NCBI RefSeq assembly: GCF_023634065.1
Contig: NZ_JALKCV010000011.1
Span: 1 to 64,000 of the forward strand
DNA length: 64,000 nucleotides
Source of the DNA: Microbulbifer litoralis
Lineage (GTDB): Bacteria; Pseudomonadota; Gammaproteobacteria; Pseudomonadales; Cellvibrionaceae
Direction: 5' to 3'
Shown here: one piece after another, positions 7,804 through 17,445 of the stretch
How the letters are laid out: the number at the start of each line of letters is the position of its first letter
Numbering within the stretch: position 1 is the stretch's first letter
The notes under the pieces: model-generated
Told to the model about the DNA's origin: nothing
The model's input: the letters and a program-made list of their open reading frames with translations, nothing else
Database searches by the model: none
Translations under genes and position numbers: made by a program

Positions 7804-8994
7804 CTACTCCCCTTCCACGCCCTTGACAGAGCGGACGGAATCCCAGTGCTTGCAGCTGGGACAGAGCCAGTGCAGCTGGTTGCCGGAGAAACCGCAATTG
7901 CCGCAGCGGTAGTGCGGGCGGCTGGCAATCAGCTGGTCGATCAGGGTTTTCAGCAGCGACAGGTTTTCCCGCGCGCGCCCCTGGGTACTGTCTATGTGCA
8001 GGTCGATAAAATGCCCCAGGCCGCGCAGCGACGGGCGCAAGGCGAGCTGCTTGCCCATGAATTCCGCCGCCGCCGCCTCACTCTGCTGCTGGTGAATACG
8101 CTCGGTCAACGCAATCAGCACACTGTTCGACGGGTGCTCCCGCAGCAGCGATTCCAGGTAGCGATCCAGCCCCTTCTCGTCGCCGATCGCCTCGTAGCAG
8201 GTGATCAGCAGCTCCAGGATCTCCGGGATATAGTCCGGGCTCTGCCGGGGGATCCGCTGCAGCACCTTGATCGCCTCGCGCGGCCGGTTCAACAGGTGCT
8301 CGAGCCGGCCCCAGAGGAGGTTGGCGCGCACCGAGTTGCGGTCGTAGCCGAGCGCGGCGTCGATATGTTTGCGCGCGCTGAGGTAATCCTTGGTGTTGAT
8401 CGCCTCCTCCGCCAGCTCGCAGCAGAAGTGCGCCTGTATCGGCGCCCACTCCGCAGACAGGCGCTTGAAGCGGCGCCCGTGCAGTAGGTTGACGGCGTGG
8501 ATCGCCTTTGCCCACTCGCGCTCGTCGCGGTAGACCTCCACCAGGTGTTCGAGGCTGGTATTGCGAAGCTCCGATGAATTTTCCACCAGTTCCTGCAGCA
8601 ACCGTTCCGCACGGTCCAGCCAGCCGGCGGCGATATAGTCCCGGGCCAGCTCCAGCTGCGCTCTCTGCTGGCTGGCGCGCGCCAGGCTGGGGCGTGCCAG
8701 CAGATTCTGGTGCACGCGGATCGCCTGGTCGTGTTCGCCGCGCTTGCGCAGCTGGTTGCCGAGCGCCAGGTGGGTATCGAAGGTGGCGCTGCTGACCTCC
8801 AGCGCATCGATAAACTTGTCGATGGCGTCGTCGTGGCGCTCGTTCAGCAGGTAGTTGAGCCCCTGGGCGTAGGACTGCGCCAGCGTCTGCTGCTGGTCGT
8901 CGCGGACCACCTTTTTCCGGACACTCCTGCGCCCCAGCAGCCAGCCGATGGCGATGGCAGCGAGCAGAAAAAAGAAAAAGGTTAAATCGACCAT
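7804..8994 (-). CDS. lapB: Lipopolysaccharide assembly protein LapB (YciM)
   Basis: A 396-residue inner-membrane-anchored protein. One N-terminal transmembrane helix (residues ~4-20) ends in GRR. It is followed by a series of TPR-like repeats and a C-terminal rubredoxin-type metal site with CGNCGF and LCPSC. In E. coli LapB regulates LPS synthesis by promoting FtsH-dependent degradation of LpxC and is essential. It lies 8 bp after lapA, as in most gammaproteobacteria, so the two are co-expressed. Confidence 0.95.
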   Translation of the reverse strand: MVDLTFFFFLLAAIAIGWLLGRRSVRKKVVRDDQQQTLAQSYAQGLNYLLNERHDDAIDKFIDALEVSSATFDTHLALGNQLRKRGEHDQAIRVHQNLLARPSLARASQQRAQLELARDYIAAGWLDRAERLLQELVENSSELRNTSLEHLVEVYRDEREWAKAIHAVNLLHGRRFKRLSAEWAPIQAHFCCELAEEAINTKDYLSARKHIDAALGYDRNSVRANLLWGRLEHLLNRPREAIKVLQRIPRQSPDYIPEILELLITCYEAIGDEKGLDRYLESLLREHPSNSVLIALTERIHQQQSEAAAAEFMGKQLALRPSLRGLGHFIDLHIDSTQGRARENLSLLKTLIDQLIASRPHYRCGNCGFSGNQLHWLCPSCKHWDSVRSVKGVEGE

Positions 8995-9002
8995 TCGGGC
9001 CT

Positions 9003-9311
9003 CTAATCTGCCGACACCTGCCGGCGCACCGTGTGCAGTTCCCGTTCAACACGTTGCAATTGCCGCTCCAGCCCCCGCGCCCGCCGGCGCTCGGCGTAGA
9101 ACGGCAACAGGCTGACGATGAATCCCAACAACACCCCGACCAACAGGGCGCCGATCAGCCAGAAACCGACACTGCCGGCCGGCAGCGTGTGGCCGATAAA
9201 GTCGGGCGCGATGGTATCGGGATTGTCGACGGCAAAGTAGGCACCGATAGCAATGCACAGCAGTGCCAACAGGCCATAAAAGAGACGCAATAACCAGCGC
9301 AAGAATGACAA
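9003..9311 (-). CDS. lapA: Lipopolysaccharide assembly protein LapA
   Basis: A 102-residue membrane protein with two transmembrane helices (about residues 5-25 and 45-67), then a basic, coiled C-terminus rich in Arg and Glu. This is the DUF1049/LapA layout, the partner of LapB in control of LPS assembly. It sits between ihfB and lapB on the same strand with short gaps. The family is identified from topology and context; sequence conservation is low. Confidence 0.9.
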   Translation of the reverse strand: MSFLRWLLRLFYGLLALLCIAIGAYFAVDNPDTIAPDFIGHTLPAGSVGFWLIGALLVGVLLGFIVSLLPFYAERRRARGLERQLQRVERELHTVRRQVSAD

Positions 9312-9398
9312 GGGAACCTCCGCGTTCCGGGAAAGGGCGTTAAATCGGCGATGCGAGCGGGGCGGTCCTGTGCGCCGCCGCGGTGCCGGCCGCAGATA

Positions 9399-9707
9399 TC
9401 ATACTTCGCTCACTGTATCTTTGTGCATGCGCCGGTTGACCCTGTCGCGCAGCTCTTTCCCCGGCTTGAAATGGGGCACGTACTTGCCCGCGAGCTCTAC
9501 AGAGTCCCCGGTCTTTGGGTTGCGGCCAGTGCGCGGAGCGCGGTAGTGCAGGGAAAAACTGCCGAAACCGCGTATCTCGATTCGCTCCCCGCGGGAGAGC
9601 ACGTCGGACATGGAGTCCAACATTACTTTCACCGCCAGCTCCACATCTTTGACTGGCAGCTGGTCCAACCTCAACGCAATCCTTTCGATCAGTTCGGACT
9701 TGGTCAT
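9399..9707 (-). CDS. ihfB: Integration host factor beta subunit
   Basis: A 102-residue HU/IHF-fold protein starting [11 protein letters not shown]. It carries the DNA-bending arm segment [20 protein letters not shown] and ends [18 protein letters not shown]-beta pairs with IHF-alpha to bend DNA at specific sites in recombination, replication and transcription. The ATG at 9707 has GGGGA just upstream; a longer frame from 9755 is disregarded because it adds 16 residues not seen in the family. It lies downstream of rpsA, the usual location. Confidence 0.95.
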   Translation of the reverse strand: MTKSELIERIALRLDQLPVKDVELAVKVMLDSMSDVLSRGERIEIRGFGSFSLHYRAPRTGRNPKTGDSVELAGKYVPHFKPGKELRDRVNRRMHKDTVSEV

Positions 9708-9761
9708 GCGTCCCCGCATTCTTCTGTAAGTTATTGATTCTAGGACAGCAATCATCTAATA

Positions 9762-9795
9762 GAAAGCCGGACTGGGCAACCCCAGTCCGGCTTTC
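9762..9795 (-). terminator. Perfect 15-bp hairpin between rpsA and ihfB
   Basis: GAAAGCCGGACTGGG and CCCAGTCCGGCTTTC pair perfectly around a 4-nt loop, followed on the minus strand by CTATTAG. The T tract is weak, so it may terminate only part of rpsA transcription or protect the 3' end. It lies 47 bp after rpsA and 54 bp before ihfB. Confidence 0.65.
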
Positions 9796-9842
9796 GAATT
9801 GCCCCGAGCAATCAGCTCCGGGCATTTAACAACAATAGACTA

Positions 9843-11522
9843 TCAGTCTTTGTTGTTCATCTGCGCCTTGATCAGGTCACCGATAGTCGCCGGCTGAACC
9901 TGTTCAGCCTGCTTCTTGCTGTGATCCTTGACGGCCTGGCGCTCGTCGTCCTGGTCCTTGGCTTTGATGGACAGGCTGATCACGCGGTTCTTGCGATCCA
10001 CGCTGGTGATCTTGACCTCGACCTCTTCGCCCTCTTTCAGGACATTGCGGGCGTCTTCCACCTTGTCGCGGCTGATTTCGGAAGCGCGCAGAACACCTTC
10101 GACTTCGTCCGCCAAGGTGACAACCGCCTGCTTGGCGTCGACTTCCTTCAGGATACCGGTGACGATGCTGCCGCGATCATTGGCGGTCACATAGTCATTG
10201 AACGGATCGGACTCCAGCTGCTTGACACCCAGGGAGATACGCTCGCGCTCGGAGTCGATACCCAGGATAACGGTCTCGATCTCGTCGCCTTTCTTGAACT
10301 TGCGCACGGCGTCTTCGCCGGACTCGTTCCAGGAGATATCGGACAGGTGCACCAGGCCATCGATGCTGCCGTCCAGGCCGATGAAGATACCGAAGTCGGT
10401 AATGGACTTGATCTTGCCGGAGATCTTGTCGCCCTTGGCGTATTTGCGCGCGAAGGCATCCCACGGATTTTCCTGGCACTGCTTGATGCCCAGGGAGATA
10501 CGGCGGCGCTCTTCGTCGATATCCAGGATCATCACCTCGATCTCGTCGCCCACCTGGACAACCTTGGACGGGTGGATGTTCTTGTTGGTCCAGTCCATTT
10601 CGGAAACGTGTACCAGACCCTCGACGCCCTCTTCCAGCTCGGCGAAGCAGCCGTAGTCGGTGAGGTTGGTGACAGTCGCTTTTACGCGGCTGTTTTCCGG
10701 GTAGCGCTGCTTGATGGAGACCCACGGATCCTCGCCCAGCTGCTTCAGGCCCAGGGAGACGCGCTGGCGCTCGCGGTCGAACTTCAGCACCTTGACGTCG
10801 ATCTCGTCGCCGACATTGACGATCTCGCTCGGATGCTTGATGCGCTTCCAGGCCATATCGGTGATGTGCAGCAGGCCGTCGATACCGCCCAGGTCCACGA
10901 AGGCACCGTAGTCGGTCAGGTTCTTGACGATACCCTTGATGGTCATGCCTTCCTGCAGGCTGGCCAGCAGTGCTTCGCGCTCTTCGGAAGTTGCCGCTTC
11001 CATTACGGCGCGACGGGAAACCACAACGTTGTTGCGCTTGGCGTCCAGCTTGATGACCTTGAACTCGAGCTCTTTGCCTTCCAGGTGCGCGGTGTCGCGC
11101 ACCGGGCGAACGTCTACCAGGGAGCCCGGCAGGAACGCGCGGATGTTGGCCACGTCGACAGTAAAGCCACCTTTGACCTTGCCGCTGATAACACCCTTGA
11201 CCACTTCGTCGGCAGCGTGGGCCGCGTCCAGGATCTTCCAGGCTTCAGCGCGCTTGGCTTTCTCGCGGGACAGACGGGTTTCACCGAAACCGTCTTCAAC
11301 CGCTTCCAGGGCAACCTGTACTTCGTCGCCCGGCTGCAGCTCGACTTCGCCGTTTTCGTTGGCGAACTGGGCTGCGGGGATTACGCCTTCAGACTTCAGG
11401 CCCGCGTGCACGGTCACCCAGTCTTTGTCCACGTCGATCACCACACCGGTCACGATGGAACCGGGGGCCATCTCTACGCTCTTCAGGCTCTCTTCAAATA
11501 GTTCAGCAAAGCTCTCGCTCAT
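9843..11522 (-). CDS. rpsA: 30S ribosomal protein S1
   Basis: A 559-residue protein with six S1 RNA-binding domains. Recognisable repeats include [51 protein letters not shown] and [19 protein letters not shown]1 binds mRNA on the small subunit and is needed for initiation on most transcripts. The ATG at 11522 ([11 protein letters not shown]) is chosen; the frame extends 9 codons further to 11549, which does not match the family start. Its codon use is strongly biased, as expected for a highly expressed gene. It follows cmk. Confidence 0.97.
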   Translation of the reverse strand: MSESFAELFEESLKSVEMAPGSIVTGVVIDVDKDWVTVHAGLKSEGVIPAAQFANENGEVELQPGDEVQVALEAVEDGFGETRLSREKAKRAEAWKILDAAHAADEVVKGVISGKVKGGFTVDVANIRAFLPGSLVDVRPVRDTAHLEGKELEFKVIKLDAKRNNVVVSRRAVMEAATSEEREALLASLQEGMTIKGIVKNLTDYGAFVDLGGIDGLLHITDMAWKRIKHPSEIVNVGDEIDVKVLKFDRERQRVSLGLKQLGEDPWVSIKQRYPENSRVKATVTNLTDYGCFAELEEGVEGLVHVSEMDWTNKNIHPSKVVQVGDEIEVMILDIDEERRRISLGIKQCQENPWDAFARKYAKGDKISGKIKSITDFGIFIGLDGSIDGLVHLSDISWNESGEDAVRKFKKGDEIETVILGIDSERERISLGVKQLESDPFNDYVTANDRGSIVTGILKEVDAKQAVVTLADEVEGVLRASEISRDKVEDARNVLKEGEEVEVKITSVDRKNRVISLSIKAKDQDDERQAVKDHSKKQAEQVQPATIGDLIKAQMNNKD

Positions 11523-11637
11523 TACATTACCTATATAAACGGACCCCACCGGTGATAACTGGCACCCTCAAGGTTTCTCAGTCAACCGCCAGTCCAGGTC
11601 CCTCCGCGCTGCCAGCACGCGGGTCGGATTACAACAA

Positions 11638-11667
11638 CGGCCGGGCAATTCTGGCTGATCCCGGCCG
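11638..11667 (-). promoter_or_regulatory. Inverted repeat in the rpsA leader region
   Basis: CGGCCGGG and CCCGGCCG (8 bp, perfect) enclose a 14-nt loop in the 183-bp gap between cmk and rpsA. S1 represses its own translation through structured leaders in E. coli. This hairpin is a plausible part of such a leader or a partial terminator of cmk; which one cannot be told from the sequence. Confidence 0.35.
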
Positions 11668-11705
11668 CTGTCGTTAAAAACTGATTGTAGTGTCCCGCCG
11701 GGCCT

Positions 11706-12404
11706 TCAGGCGCCGGAAATGCCGATCCGGTCGCGCACCAGCAGCAACACCCGCTGCAGGACCCCGTCGATATCCACCCCGGTACTGTCGAGCTCGACCG
11801 CATCGTCGGCGGGAGCCAGGGGGGAGGTTTCGCGGTTCATATCCCGCGCGTCGCGGGCGCGGATGTCCTCCAGCAGGTCGCGGAGGCTAACAGAAACCCC
11901 CTTCTCCCGCAACTGCTCGAAACGGCGCCGGGCGCGCTCCTCGGCGCTGGCGGTCAGGAACACCTTGACCGGCGCGTCGGGAAACACGGTGGTGCCCATA
12001 TCGCGCCCGTCGGCCACCAGCCCGGGGGCGCGCCGGAAGTCCCGCTGGCACTGTAGCAACGCCGCGCGCACGCCGGGCATGGCGGCCACTTTTGACGCCG
12101 CCATGCTGACCCGCTCCATGCGGATATCGCGGGTCACGTCTTTCCCTTCCAGCAGCGCCGCGACCTCGCCGTCGCGCAGCTCGAAACGGATGTCGAGATT
12201 GTCGGCAATCTCGGTCAGGGTGGCGTCATCTGTCAGGTCCGCATCGCGATTCAGCGCCGCCAGCGCCGTCAGGCGATAGAGGGCGCCGGAATCCAGCAGG
12301 GAGTAACCCAGCTTTTCGGCCACCAGCCTGGCGATGGTGCCCTTGCCGGAGCCACTGGGGCCGTCGATGGTGATGACCGGAGGCTGATTTTCGGTTTCGC
12401 TCAT
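11706..12404 (-). CDS. cmk: Cytidylate kinase
   Basis: A 232-residue P-loop NMP kinase that phosphorylates CMP and dCMP. The Walker A motif is in [19 protein letters not shown] near residue 11. The CMP-binding insert includes [15 protein letters not shown], and [16 protein letters not shown] is a conserved loop. It starts with ATG 12404 (MSETENQPP). It lies between the tyrA-aroA fusion and rpsA, as in Pseudomonas. Confidence 0.96.
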   Translation of the reverse strand: MSETENQPPVITIDGPSGSGKGTIARLVAEKLGYSLLDSGALYRLTALAALNRDADLTDDATLTEIADNLDIRFELRDGEVAALLEGKDVTRDIRMERVSMAASKVAAMPGVRAALLQCQRDFRRAPGLVADGRDMGTTVFPDAPVKVFLTASAEERARRRFEQLREKGVSVSLRDLLEDIRARDARDMNRETSPLAPADDAVELDSTGVDIDGVLQRVLLLVRDRIGISGA

Positions 12405-12482
12405 AGTGAAATTTGCGTAATTCTGTATTTAGTTCCCACAACCAGGCCGACACGGCTTTTGTTACCCGTAAGCGGACTCGGT

Positions 12483-12596
12483 GGCGGCCCTGCTACCGGT
12501 GGCTGCTTGCGGGACACGCCGTAAATACGTCCCTGTAGGCTCCAATCGGCATCCATGCCTCATAAGGTCTCGCAAACAGCCACCAGCATCAGGGCC
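12483..12596. repeat. Dispersed palindromic repeat, copy 1
   Basis: This element fills much of the 311-bp gap between tyrA-aroA and cmk. It starts GGCGGCCCTGCTACCGGTGG and ends with the partly complementary CCACCAGCATCAGGGCC. Its interior (GGGACACGCCGTAAATACGT) matches copies at 20272-20386 and 53946-54061, though this copy is the most diverged. No gene was seen in the rest of the gap (12405-12482, 12597-12715). Confidence 0.8.
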
Positions 12597-12715
12597 TTCG
12601 CATTCGGGATCGGAATTCCTCTCCGAATCCCGACGCCGCAGGCTGGTCTGAGCTCTGCGAAATCCAACGCTGCTACCGCGGCAACGTTGGGGCTCGCCAT
12701 GCTAAAACCCCAACC

Positions 12716-14962
12716 TTACGCCTGCTGCAGCTTCAGACCCGCCTTTGTCGCCAGCTCGGCGAAGTTCGGGAAAGACGTGGCCACATTGGCGCAGTGCAGG
12801 ATGCGGATTGTATCGCGGGCGCGCAGGGATGCCACGGCAAAGGCCATGGCGATACGGTGGTCGCCGAGGCTGTCGACGGTGCCGCCGCCGAAGGCCGGGC
12901 CCTGGCCGGTGCCGCGAATGACGATGCCATCCGGGGTCGGTTCGGCGTCGACACCCAGCACCTCGAGGCCGTCGGCCATGGCCTGGATGCGGTCGCTCTC
13001 CTTGACCCGCAACTCCTCGGCACCGGTCAACACCGTCTCGCCGTCGGCGCAGGCGGCGGCGACAAACAGCGCCGGGAATTCGTCGATGGCCAGCGGCACC
13101 TGCGCCTCGGGAATGCGGATGCCCTTCAGCGGCGCGTGGCGCACGCGGATATCCGCCACCGGCTCCCCGCCCACTTCGCGCCGGTTCAGCAGCTCGATAT
13201 CGGCGCCCATCAGGCGCAGGATATTGATCACGCCGTCGCGGGTCGGGTTGATGCCGACATGCTGCAGTAGCAGGTCGGAGCCCGGCGCAATGGCGGCGGC
13301 GACCATAAAGAACGTGGCCGAGGAGATATCCGCGGGCACATCGATCCTGCCCCCGCTGAGCCTGCCGCCGCCGCGCAGCGTCGCGCGGGGGCCGTCGCGC
13401 TGCACTTCGTAGCCGAAGCCGGCCAGCATGCGCTCGGTGTGGTCGCGGGTCGGCGCCGGCTCGGTGGTACTGGTCTCGCCGTCGGCGTAGAGGCCAGCGA
13501 GCAGCACACAGGATTTTACCTGGGCGCTGGCCATCGGCAGCCTGTAATCGATGCCGTGCAACCTGGCACCGCCCTTGAGCAGCAGCGGCGGGCGCCCCTC
13601 GGGACCGGTCTCGATTTCCGCACCCATCTCCCGCAACGGGTTGGCAACGCGGTTCATGGGACGCTTGGACAGGGATTCGTCCCCGGTCAGGGTCACATCG
13701 AACGCCTGTCCCGCCAGCAGGCCCGCAAACAGGCGCATGGCGGTGCCGGAATTGCCCACGTACAGCGGCCCCGGCGGCGCCTGAAGGCCGTGCAGGCCCA
13801 CCCCGTGCACGGTCACGCGGCCGTCCACCGGCCCCTCGATGACGACGCCCATATCGCGGAACGCCTGCAGGGTCGCCAGGGCATCCTCCCCCTCGAGAAA
13901 GCCCTCGATCTCGGTCACGCCCTCGGCCAGCGAGCCCAGCATGATGGAGCGGTGGGACATGGATTTGTCGCCGGGCACGCGCAGCTCGCCGCTGACGCTG
14001 CCACCCGGTTGCGCGATAAAAGTTACTTCCTGTGCTTGCATAGGCTCTGTATACGCTTTCTTGGCCAACATTTTTGTAAAGTGATCCCGCGCCGCCTTGG
14101 CCCGGGTAAATACGCCCATCAGCTGGTCGCTGTCGCCGGCGGCAATGGCCGCACGCAGCGCACCCAGGTTGGCGCTGTAGAGATCGATGGATTTGAGGAC
14201 GGCATCGCGGTTCGCGATCATGATATCGCGCCACATGACCGGATCGCTGGAGGCAATGCGGGTAAAGTCGCGGAAGCCGCCGGCGGCGTAGCGGAAGATA
14301 TTTTCGTTGGCCCCGTCGTGGGCCAGGGTGTCCACCAGGCCGAACGCGATCACGTGCGGCAGGTGGCTGGTGGCCGCCAGTACTTCATCGTGCTCGCGCA
14401 CCGGCATATTCAACACTTCCGCGCCGCTGTCCTGCCACATACGCACCACGCGCTGCAGGTGCCCCGCAGCGGTATTTTCCAGCGGCGTCAGGATGACGCG
14501 GTGGGCGATATAGAGATCGTCCCGCGCCGCGGTCACGCCGCTCTTTTCCGAGCCGGCGATCGGGTGGCCGGGCACCAGGAATTCCGGCACCTCGCCCCAG
14601 ACCTTTTCCGCAGCGGCAACCACACTGCCCTTGACGCTGGCGCCATCGGTCACCGTAACCCCGGCCGGCAGCCGGCCTCGGAGATCGGCAAACACCCGCT
14701 CCACGGCCAGCGTCGGCACGGCGACAAAGACCACATCGCCCGGTTCCAGCTGCGGCAAAATCTCGCCCAGGTCGGTGACCGCGCGATCGACGATGCCCAG
14801 CGCCACCGCCTGCTCGCAGGTCTTCTGCCGGCGCGCGACACCGATCACCTCGCGACAGGCAGAGGCGGCCTTCAGGGCCAGTGCCAGGCTGCCGCCGATC
14901 AGGCCGATGCCGACCACCACCAGGCGACCGATGTGCGGATTCCCCCCGTTGGTTTCCGCCAT
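12716..14962 (-). CDS. aroA: Bifunctional prephenate dehydrogenase / EPSP synthase (TyrA-AroA fusion)
   Basis: A 748-residue fusion. Residues ~1-295 are a TyrA-type dehydrogenase with the NAD motif VVVGIGLIGGSLALALK. Residues ~305-748 are 3-phosphoshikimate 1-carboxyvinyltransferase with PGDKSMSHRSIMLG, GNSGTAMRLFAGLLA, IDEFPALFVAAACADG and VKESDRIQAM. The protein therefore serves the common aromatic pathway (EPSP) and the tyrosine branch. The true start is ATG 14962 (MAETNGG), overlapping the pheA stop by one base (TGATG); the longer open frame upstream is a pheA shadow. This fusion is known from Pseudomonas and relatives. Confidence 0.95.
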   Translation of the reverse strand: MAETNGGNPHIGRLVVVGIGLIGGSLALALKAASACREVIGVARRQKTCEQAVALGIVDRAVTDLGEILPQLEPGDVVFVAVPTLAVERVFADLRGRLPAGVTVTDGASVKGSVVAAAEKVWGEVPEFLVPGHPIAGSEKSGVTAARDDLYIAHRVILTPLENTAAGHLQRVVRMWQDSGAEVLNMPVREHDEVLAATSHLPHVIAFGLVDTLAHDGANENIFRYAAGGFRDFTRIASSDPVMWRDIMIANRDAVLKSIDLYSANLGALRAAIAAGDSDQLMGVFTRAKAARDHFTKMLAKKAYTEPMQAQEVTFIAQPGGSVSGELRVPGDKSMSHRSIMLGSLAEGVTEIEGFLEGEDALATLQAFRDMGVVIEGPVDGRVTVHGVGLHGLQAPPGPLYVGNSGTAMRLFAGLLAGQAFDVTLTGDESLSKRPMNRVANPLREMGAEIETGPEGRPPLLLKGGARLHGIDYRLPMASAQVKSCVLLAGLYADGETSTTEPAPTRDHTERMLAGFGYEVQRDGPRATLRGGGRLSGGRIDVPADISSATFFMVAAAIAPGSDLLLQHVGINPTRDGVINILRLMGADIELLNRREVGGEPVADIRVRHAPLKGIRIPEAQVPLAIDEFPALFVAAACADGETVLTGAEELRVKESDRIQAMADGLEVLGVDAEPTPDGIVIRGTGQGPAFGGGTVDSLGDHRIAMAFAVASLRARDTIRILHCANVATSFPNFAELATKAGLKLQQA

Positions 14963-16065
14963 CAGAGCACTCCGCGCGGGTAGGAACCGAGCACCTTCAT
15001 GTCGGAGGCACAGGCGCCCACCTCTTTCAGCGCCTCGGCCACGTCGGGCGTGTCGCGGTGCCCCTTGAAGTCGATAAAGAACACATAGGTCCAGTTGCCG
15101 GACTGTGACGGGCGCGTCTCGACGCGGGTCAGGTCCACACTGTGGCGGCGGAACGGCTCCAGCAGGTCGTGCAGTGCGCCCGGCTCGTTGCGCATGGACA
15201 CCATCAATGAGGTCTTGTCGTCGCCGCTGGCCGGCACCGACTGGGAGCCGATGATCAGGAAGCGGGTGGAGTTGTCCGGGCGGTCCTCGATCTTCTCCGC
15301 CAGCACCTTCAGGCCGTACAGGTCCGCGGCCATATCGCCGGCGATCGCGGCCGCATTCCACTCGCTCTTGACCCGCTTGGCCGCCTCTGCGTTGCTGGCC
15401 ACGGCCACCCGCTCCACATTGGGGTAGTGGGAGTCCAGCCACTTGCGGCACTGGGCCAGGCTCTGGGCGTGGGAGTAGATGCGCGTGATGGAATCGGCGC
15501 GGGTGATATCCGAGATCATCAGGTGGTGGTGGATACGCAGTTCCACCTCGCCGCAGATCTGCAGGTTGGAGTGCATGAAATTGTCCAGCGTGTGGTTGAT
15601 CACGCCCTCGGTGGAATTCTCCACCGGCACCACGCCATAGTTGACCGCGCCGGCCTCCACCTCGCGGAACACCTCGTCGATGGCCGCCAGCGGCCGGCTC
15701 TGGGCCGAGTTGCCGAAATGCTTCAGTGCCGCCTGCTGGGTAAAGGTACCCTCGGGGCCCAGGTAGGCCACCTTGACCGGCTCTTCCAGTGCCAGGCAGG
15801 CGGACATGATTTCGCGGAACAGGCGCGCCATTTCCTCGTCGGTCAGCGGCCCTTCATTGCGCTCCATCGCGCGGCGCAATACCTGCGCTTCGCGCTCCGG
15901 GCGATAGTAGAGCGCATCTGCGCCGGTGGCTTTTTTCACTGTCGCCACTTTCAGTGCGCACTCGGCGCGCTCGCTGATCAGGCGGCCTATGGTGCCGTCG
16001 ATTTCGTCGATGCGGTCGCGCAGTGTCAGCAGCGCCTGATCGCTGTCTTTGGTTTCGTCACTCAT
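14962..16065 (-). CDS. pheA: Chorismate mutase / prephenate dehydratase (P-protein)
   Basis: A 367-residue enzyme of phenylalanine synthesis. The N-terminal chorismate mutase (residues ~10-90, LLTLRDRIDEIDGTIGRLIS) leads to the prephenate dehydratase domain (VAYLGPEGTFTQQAA, VPVENSTEGVINHTLDNF, SHAQSLAQCRKWL). A C-terminal ACT domain carries the Phe-binding ESRP-like motif as VETRPSQSGNWTYVFF. ATG 16065 (MSDETKD) is chosen; a start at 16092 is possible. It is coupled to tyrA-aroA by a one-base overlap, so chorismate-derived steps are co-translated. Confidence 0.96.
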   Translation of the reverse strand: MSDETKDSDQALLTLRDRIDEIDGTIGRLISERAECALKVATVKKATGADALYYRPEREAQVLRRAMERNEGPLTDEEMARLFREIMSACLALEEPVKVAYLGPEGTFTQQAALKHFGNSAQSRPLAAIDEVFREVEAGAVNYGVVPVENSTEGVINHTLDNFMHSNLQICGEVELRIHHHLMISDITRADSITRIYSHAQSLAQCRKWLDSHYPNVERVAVASNAEAAKRVKSEWNAAAIAGDMAADLYGLKVLAEKIEDRPDNSTRFLIIGSQSVPASGDDKTSLMVSMRNEPGALHDLLEPFRRHSVDLTRVETRPSQSGNWTYVFFIDFKGHRDTPDVAEALKEVGACASDMKVLGSYPRGVL

Positions 16066-16094
16066 CCGTTCTTTCCGTTCGGTCTGGTACATTC

Positions 16095-16163
16095 TGTAGG
16101 AGCCTGCCCTGCAGGCGACAGATCGGGCCTCCGCTCCATTCGCCTGCAGGGCAGGCTCCTACA
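16095..16163. repeat. Perfect 24-bp inverted repeat between serC and pheA
   Basis: The left arm 16095-16118 (starts TGTAGGAGCCTGCCCTGCAG) is exactly complementary to the right arm 16140-16163, with a 21-nt loop. The TGTAGGAGCCTGC type of sequence recurs as a dispersed intergenic palindrome in many gammaproteobacteria. It lies between serC and pheA inside one transcription unit, 29 bp from each gene, and would form a strong mRNA hairpin. Confidence 0.85.
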
Positions 16164-16191
16164 GCCATTGGATCGGCTCCCGCGCTGAATC

Positions 16192-17271
16192 TCAGCCATT
16201 GCGTTTTTCGAAGTCGGCCATAAAGGCCACCAGCGCCTCTACCGCCTCCAGTGGCACCGCGTTGTAGAGGGACGCGCGCATGCCGCCGACGGAGCGGTGT
16301 CCCTTCAGGTTCAGCAGCCCGGCCGCTTCGCTCTCGCGCAGGAACTGCTTGTCGAGACTGTCGTTCGCCAATACAAACGGCACGTTCATGCGCGAGCGGC
16401 TACCCCGCTCCACCGGGCTGGAGTAGAAGCCGCTGCGATCGATAAAGTCGTACAACAGTTGCGATTTGCGCAGGCTGAGCTCCGCCATCGCCTCGACACC
16501 GCCCTGCGCCTTCAACCACTGGAATACCAGCCCGGCCAGATACCAGGCAAACGTCGGCGGGGTATTGTCCATGGAGCCGGCATCGGCGGCGACCTTCCAG
16601 TTCAGGCTGCGCGGAATTTCCGGCAGCGCCCGATCCAGCAGGTCGTCGCGCACGATCACCACGGTGATACCCGAGGGGCCGATATTCTTCTGCGCGCCGG
16701 CATAGATGACGCCGTACTTCTCCACCGGGATCGGTTGCGACAGGATCGTGGACGACATGTCCGCTACCAGCGGACAACTGACCTCCGGTACATAACCGAA
16801 CTCGACACCGCCGATGGTCTCGTTCGGTGTGTAGTGGAAATAGGCGGCGTTATCGCTCTGCTGCCAACTGTCCGGCCCCGGCGCATATGTAAAGTTGCGA
16901 TCCTCGCTGGAGGCAACGACGTTGACCTGCCCGTAGCGGCGCGCTTCACCAATCGCCTTTTTCGCCCACTGGCCGGTATGAATATAGTCCGCGACCTTGT
17001 CGCCGGCACCAAACAGGTTCCAGGGAATGGCACTGAATTGCCCGGTGGCACCGCCCGACACAAAGAGCACCCTGTAGTTGGCCGGGATCGACAGCAGGTC
17101 GCGCAGGTCCCGCTCCGCGCGCTCGGCCACGGCGACAAACTCCGGCGAGCGGTGGCTGACTTCCATCACCGAGCAGCCGAGGCCGGCCCAGTCCAGCAAT
17201 TCCTCCTGCGCCTGGCGCAGGACGGGTTCCGGCAGGGCCGCCGGCCCGGCGCAAAAATTAAACTTTCGCAT
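16192..17271 (-). CDS. serC: Phosphoserine aminotransferase
   Basis: A 359-residue class V aminotransferase of serine and pyridoxal phosphate synthesis. It starts [32 protein letters not shown] is the phosphate-binding region, the PLP lysine is in [12 protein letters not shown], and the C-terminus has [19 protein letters not shown] 17271 is chosen over an in-frame start at 17301. It lies between gyrA and pheA as in Pseudomonas, separated from pheA by the inverted repeat. Confidence 0.96.
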   Translation of the reverse strand: MRKFNFCAGPAALPEPVLRQAQEELLDWAGLGCSVMEVSHRSPEFVAVAERAERDLRDLLSIPANYRVLFVSGGATGQFSAIPWNLFGAGDKVADYIHTGQWAKKAIGEARRYGQVNVVASSEDRNFTYAPGPDSWQQSDNAAYFHYTPNETIGGVEFGYVPEVSCPLVADMSSTILSQPIPVEKYGVIYAGAQKNIGPSGITVVIVRDDLLDRALPEIPRSLNWKVAADAGSMDNTPPTFAWYLAGLVFQWLKAQGGVEAMAELSLRKSQLLYDFIDRSGFYSSPVERGSRSRMNVPFVLANDSLDKQFLRESEAAGLLNLKGHRSVGGMRASLYNAVPLEAVEALVAFMADFEKRNG

Positions 17272-17396
17272 TGAAAAAATACACACCTGTGGGATGGGCA
17301 AAAATTGGTTTCAAGGTTAACTAGATAAATCGACCCAATATCCCACTAAAGGGAAAGGGGCATCATCTTTTCGCGCAGTTTTTAGGGAACCGGAGT

Positions 17397-17425
17397 CAAA
17401 AAAGGCCGCGAAAATCGCAGCCTTT
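17397..17425 (-). terminator. Rho-independent terminator of gyrA
   Basis: On the minus strand AAAGGCTGCGA and TCGCGGCCTTT form a stem with a short T-rich loop, followed by a T run (TTTTTTT across the stem base). It sits about 20 bp after the gyrA stop and separates gyrA from serC. Confidence 0.85.
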
Positions 17426-17445
17426 CCTGTCAGCGGTAGCGGGGA

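Noticed and set aside
9921..11501. 526-codon plus-strand frame opposite rpsA
   Set aside because: Antisense shadow caused by the strong codon bias of rpsA; no domain.
12555..13412. 285-codon plus-strand frame beginning in repeat copy 1
   Set aside because: It starts inside the dispersed repeat and then runs antisense to aroA; low-complexity Ser/Arg/Ala content.
14963..15451. N-terminal extension of the TyrA-AroA frame
   Set aside because: The extension lies inside pheA in another frame, is Arg/Gly-rich, and the true start at 14962 is coupled to the pheA stop.
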